Positions 5,983 through 7,116 of a stretch of DNA of 7,116 nucleotides are shown in pieces. The notes beneath the pieces are model-generated. The model did no database searches. It saw nothing but the letters and a program-made list of their open reading frames with translations, and was not told the DNA's origin. The position numbers and the translations under genes are program-made. This DNA comes from Desulfuromonadales bacterium C00003107 (GTDB lineage: Bacteria > Desulfobacterota > Desulfuromonadia > Desulfuromonadales > Syntrophotaleaceae). How positions within the stretch are numbered: the first letter of the stretch is position 1; every line of letters begins with the position of its first letter. The stretch spans positions 1 to 7,116 of the forward strand of contig MAXT01000167.1 in the NCBI GenBank assembly GCA_001751225.1. Reading direction: 5' to 3'.

Positions 5983-7116
5983 TAACTCGGAAGATTGGGT
6001 TTTTTATGGTTTGGAGGTGCAGCTTCCGCTTTGGTTGATGCGTGTTTTGGCTGCGGATCGGTGACCACCTGGATTTTTATTGGGTTGACAGTATCCAGGT
6101 GGATATCGCGCTGGGGAAAAGCGATGCTGATTTCGGCATCGCGGAACAGCCGGTCAATGCGGTGGCGCAGGTTGCTGGCGATGATGCGGAAATCGAATCG
6201 CTCTTGGACTTCAATCCAGTAGTAGATGCCGAATAGCAGGGCGTCGTCAGCAAAATCCTCGAGCAAGATCACAGGTTTGGGGTCCTTCAGAATCAGACCA
6301 TGCTCATCAACTACCTGTTCGAGAATATGAAAAACTTCCCGAGTCGGTGAACCGTAGGCGACGCCAACCTTGATATCATAGCGTACCATGTTGTCGGAAA
6401 GGGTGCGGTTGACGACGGTCTTTTCCAGCAGATGGCTGTTTGGAACCAGCAGGTCGACGCCGTCGAAGCGGCGGATGGTCGAACAGCGTCCCCCGATCGT
6501 CGTGACCCGGCCTAGCACCCCTTCGGCTTCTACTACGTCGCCGACCTTGATTGGCTTCTCTATTAGCAGGATCAGGCTGCTCATGAAATTGTTGATCAAA
6601 TTCTGACCGCCGAAACCGACCCCGATGGCCAGTGCTCCGCCAAGAAAGGCAAAGGCGGTGACCGGGATCTGGACCAGGCCGAGGGCCATCAAGATGACCG
6701 TTAAAACGGCACAAACGTAACCAATTTTTTCACACAACAGGACCAGGCTCCGGTCAACCTTCAACCGCTTCAGCGCCTGCCGGCTTATTATTTTTGACAT
6801 TCTGCCGACGGCCCAGATGCCAACAGTCAACAATAACAGGCCATAGATCAGTTTTTGCAGAGTGATCGAGCGGGTGCCACTGATGACCCGGCCGTCGGCG
6901 ACGATGGTGTCATCGATGGAAAAAACCTCGTAGTTCCAGATCGACGAGGCTCCTCGTGAGATTGTTGCTAGGGCGGTTTGTAACCGTTCAAGGAGCGACC
7001 GCGAACTTCTCTCGGCGGACGTCTCGATTCGCAGGCGTTCGGTTATAAAGACGAGGGTCTCAGTACTGGCAATCAGTTGATCCAAATCGTTCATTCGCGA
7101 CTGGTAAGCATCGCGT
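5982..7116 (-). CDS. MscS-family mechanosensitive ion channel, N-terminus beyond the window
   Basis: Inner-membrane channel that opens under membrane tension to release solutes during osmotic downshock. Numbering from the Met at 7094, hydrophobic segments lie at about 82-97 and 122-142. The pore helix with its family signature follows at about 146-180: FAFLGGALAIGVGFGGQNL, then SSLILLIEKPIKVGDVVE. The beta-domain follows with the GRVTTIGGRCSTIRRFDG and VPNSHLLEKTVVNRTLSD motifs (about 195-234). A C-terminal alpha/beta domain runs to about 332, then a Pro/Lys-rich tail ending at 370. The frame stays open from 7094 to the window edge (RDAYQSR precedes the Met) and no ribosome-binding site is seen there, so the Met is probably internal. 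The helical, polar residues 1-50 look like the end of a long periplasmic N-terminal region, as in larger MscK-like members. The family call is secure; the subclass is inferred. The gene is visibly GC-richer than the left half of the window. Confidence 0.92.
   Translation of the reverse strand, partial: RDAYQSRMNDLDQLIASTETLVFITERLRIETSAERSSRSLLERLQTALATISRGASSIWNYEVFSIDDTIVADGRVISGTRSITLQKLIYGLLLLTVGIWAVGRMSKIISRQALKRLKVDRSLVLLCEKIGYVCAVLTVILMALGLVQIPVTAFAFLGGALAIGVGFGGQNLINNFMSSLILLIEKPIKVGDVVEAEGVLGRVTTIGGRCSTIRRFDGVDLLVPNSHLLEKTVVNRTLSDNMVRYDIKVGVAYGSPTREVFHILEQVVDEHGLILKDPKPVILLEDFADDALLFGIYYWIEVQERFDFRIIASNLRHRIDRLFRDAEISIAFPQRDIHLDTVNPIKIQVVTDPQPKHASTKAEAAPPNHKKPNLPS

Noticed and set aside
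5873..6064. Small + strand open frame starting with GTG
   Set aside because: It crosses the 13-bp hairpin and runs over the end of the mscS-like gene, without a ribosome-binding site or recognisable motif.
6376..6714. 112-residue open frame on the - strand inside the channel gene
   Set aside because: Arg/Pro-rich low-quality translation typical of an out-of-frame reading of a GC-rich gene; the MscS motifs are in the other frame.

Overview
The window looks like a Gram-negative bacterial chromosome segment: it encodes an outer-membrane beta-barrel, a peptidoglycan-binding OmpA-type protein and periplasmic signal peptides. Base composition is moderate, AT-leaning on the left and visibly more GC-rich in the mscS-like gene at the right end. 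The flavour of the genes, and of the IS256-type transposase, is proteobacterial and perhaps deltaproteobacterial (Desulfuromonas/Geobacter-like). No rRNA or other strict marker is present, so this taxonomic guess is weak.

Left (1-1972, + strand): the 3' part of a type-1 glycerate 2-kinase gene is followed 21 bases later by a complete GntP-family permease. They form a convincing uptake-plus-phosphorylation pair for D-glycerate or a related sugar acid. A 12-bp perfect hairpin lies downstream, between this pair and the next genes, which converge on it.

Middle (2152-4116, - strand): a secreted protein with a von Willebrand factor A (VWA) domain and a C-terminal OmpA peptidoglycan-binding domain is followed 51 bases later by a MipA/OmpV-family outer-membrane protein. 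Both are likely transcribed leftward from a promoter near 4145-4180, and together they read as a cell-envelope module.

Right (about 4369-5674): a decayed IS256-family insertion sequence. Its transposase needs two repairs, an extra A in an AAAA run near 4660 and a loss of about 4 bases near 5220. Its terminal inverted repeats survive, but the two repeat blocks are 28 bases further apart on the left than on the right. A gene-poor stretch with two hairpins follows. The window ends with the C-terminal part of a MscS-family mechanosensitive channel on the - strand, which is open past the right edge.

I found no CRISPR array, tRNA, rRNA or clearly new multi-gene system. The most interesting unit is the VWA-OmpA / MipA pair.
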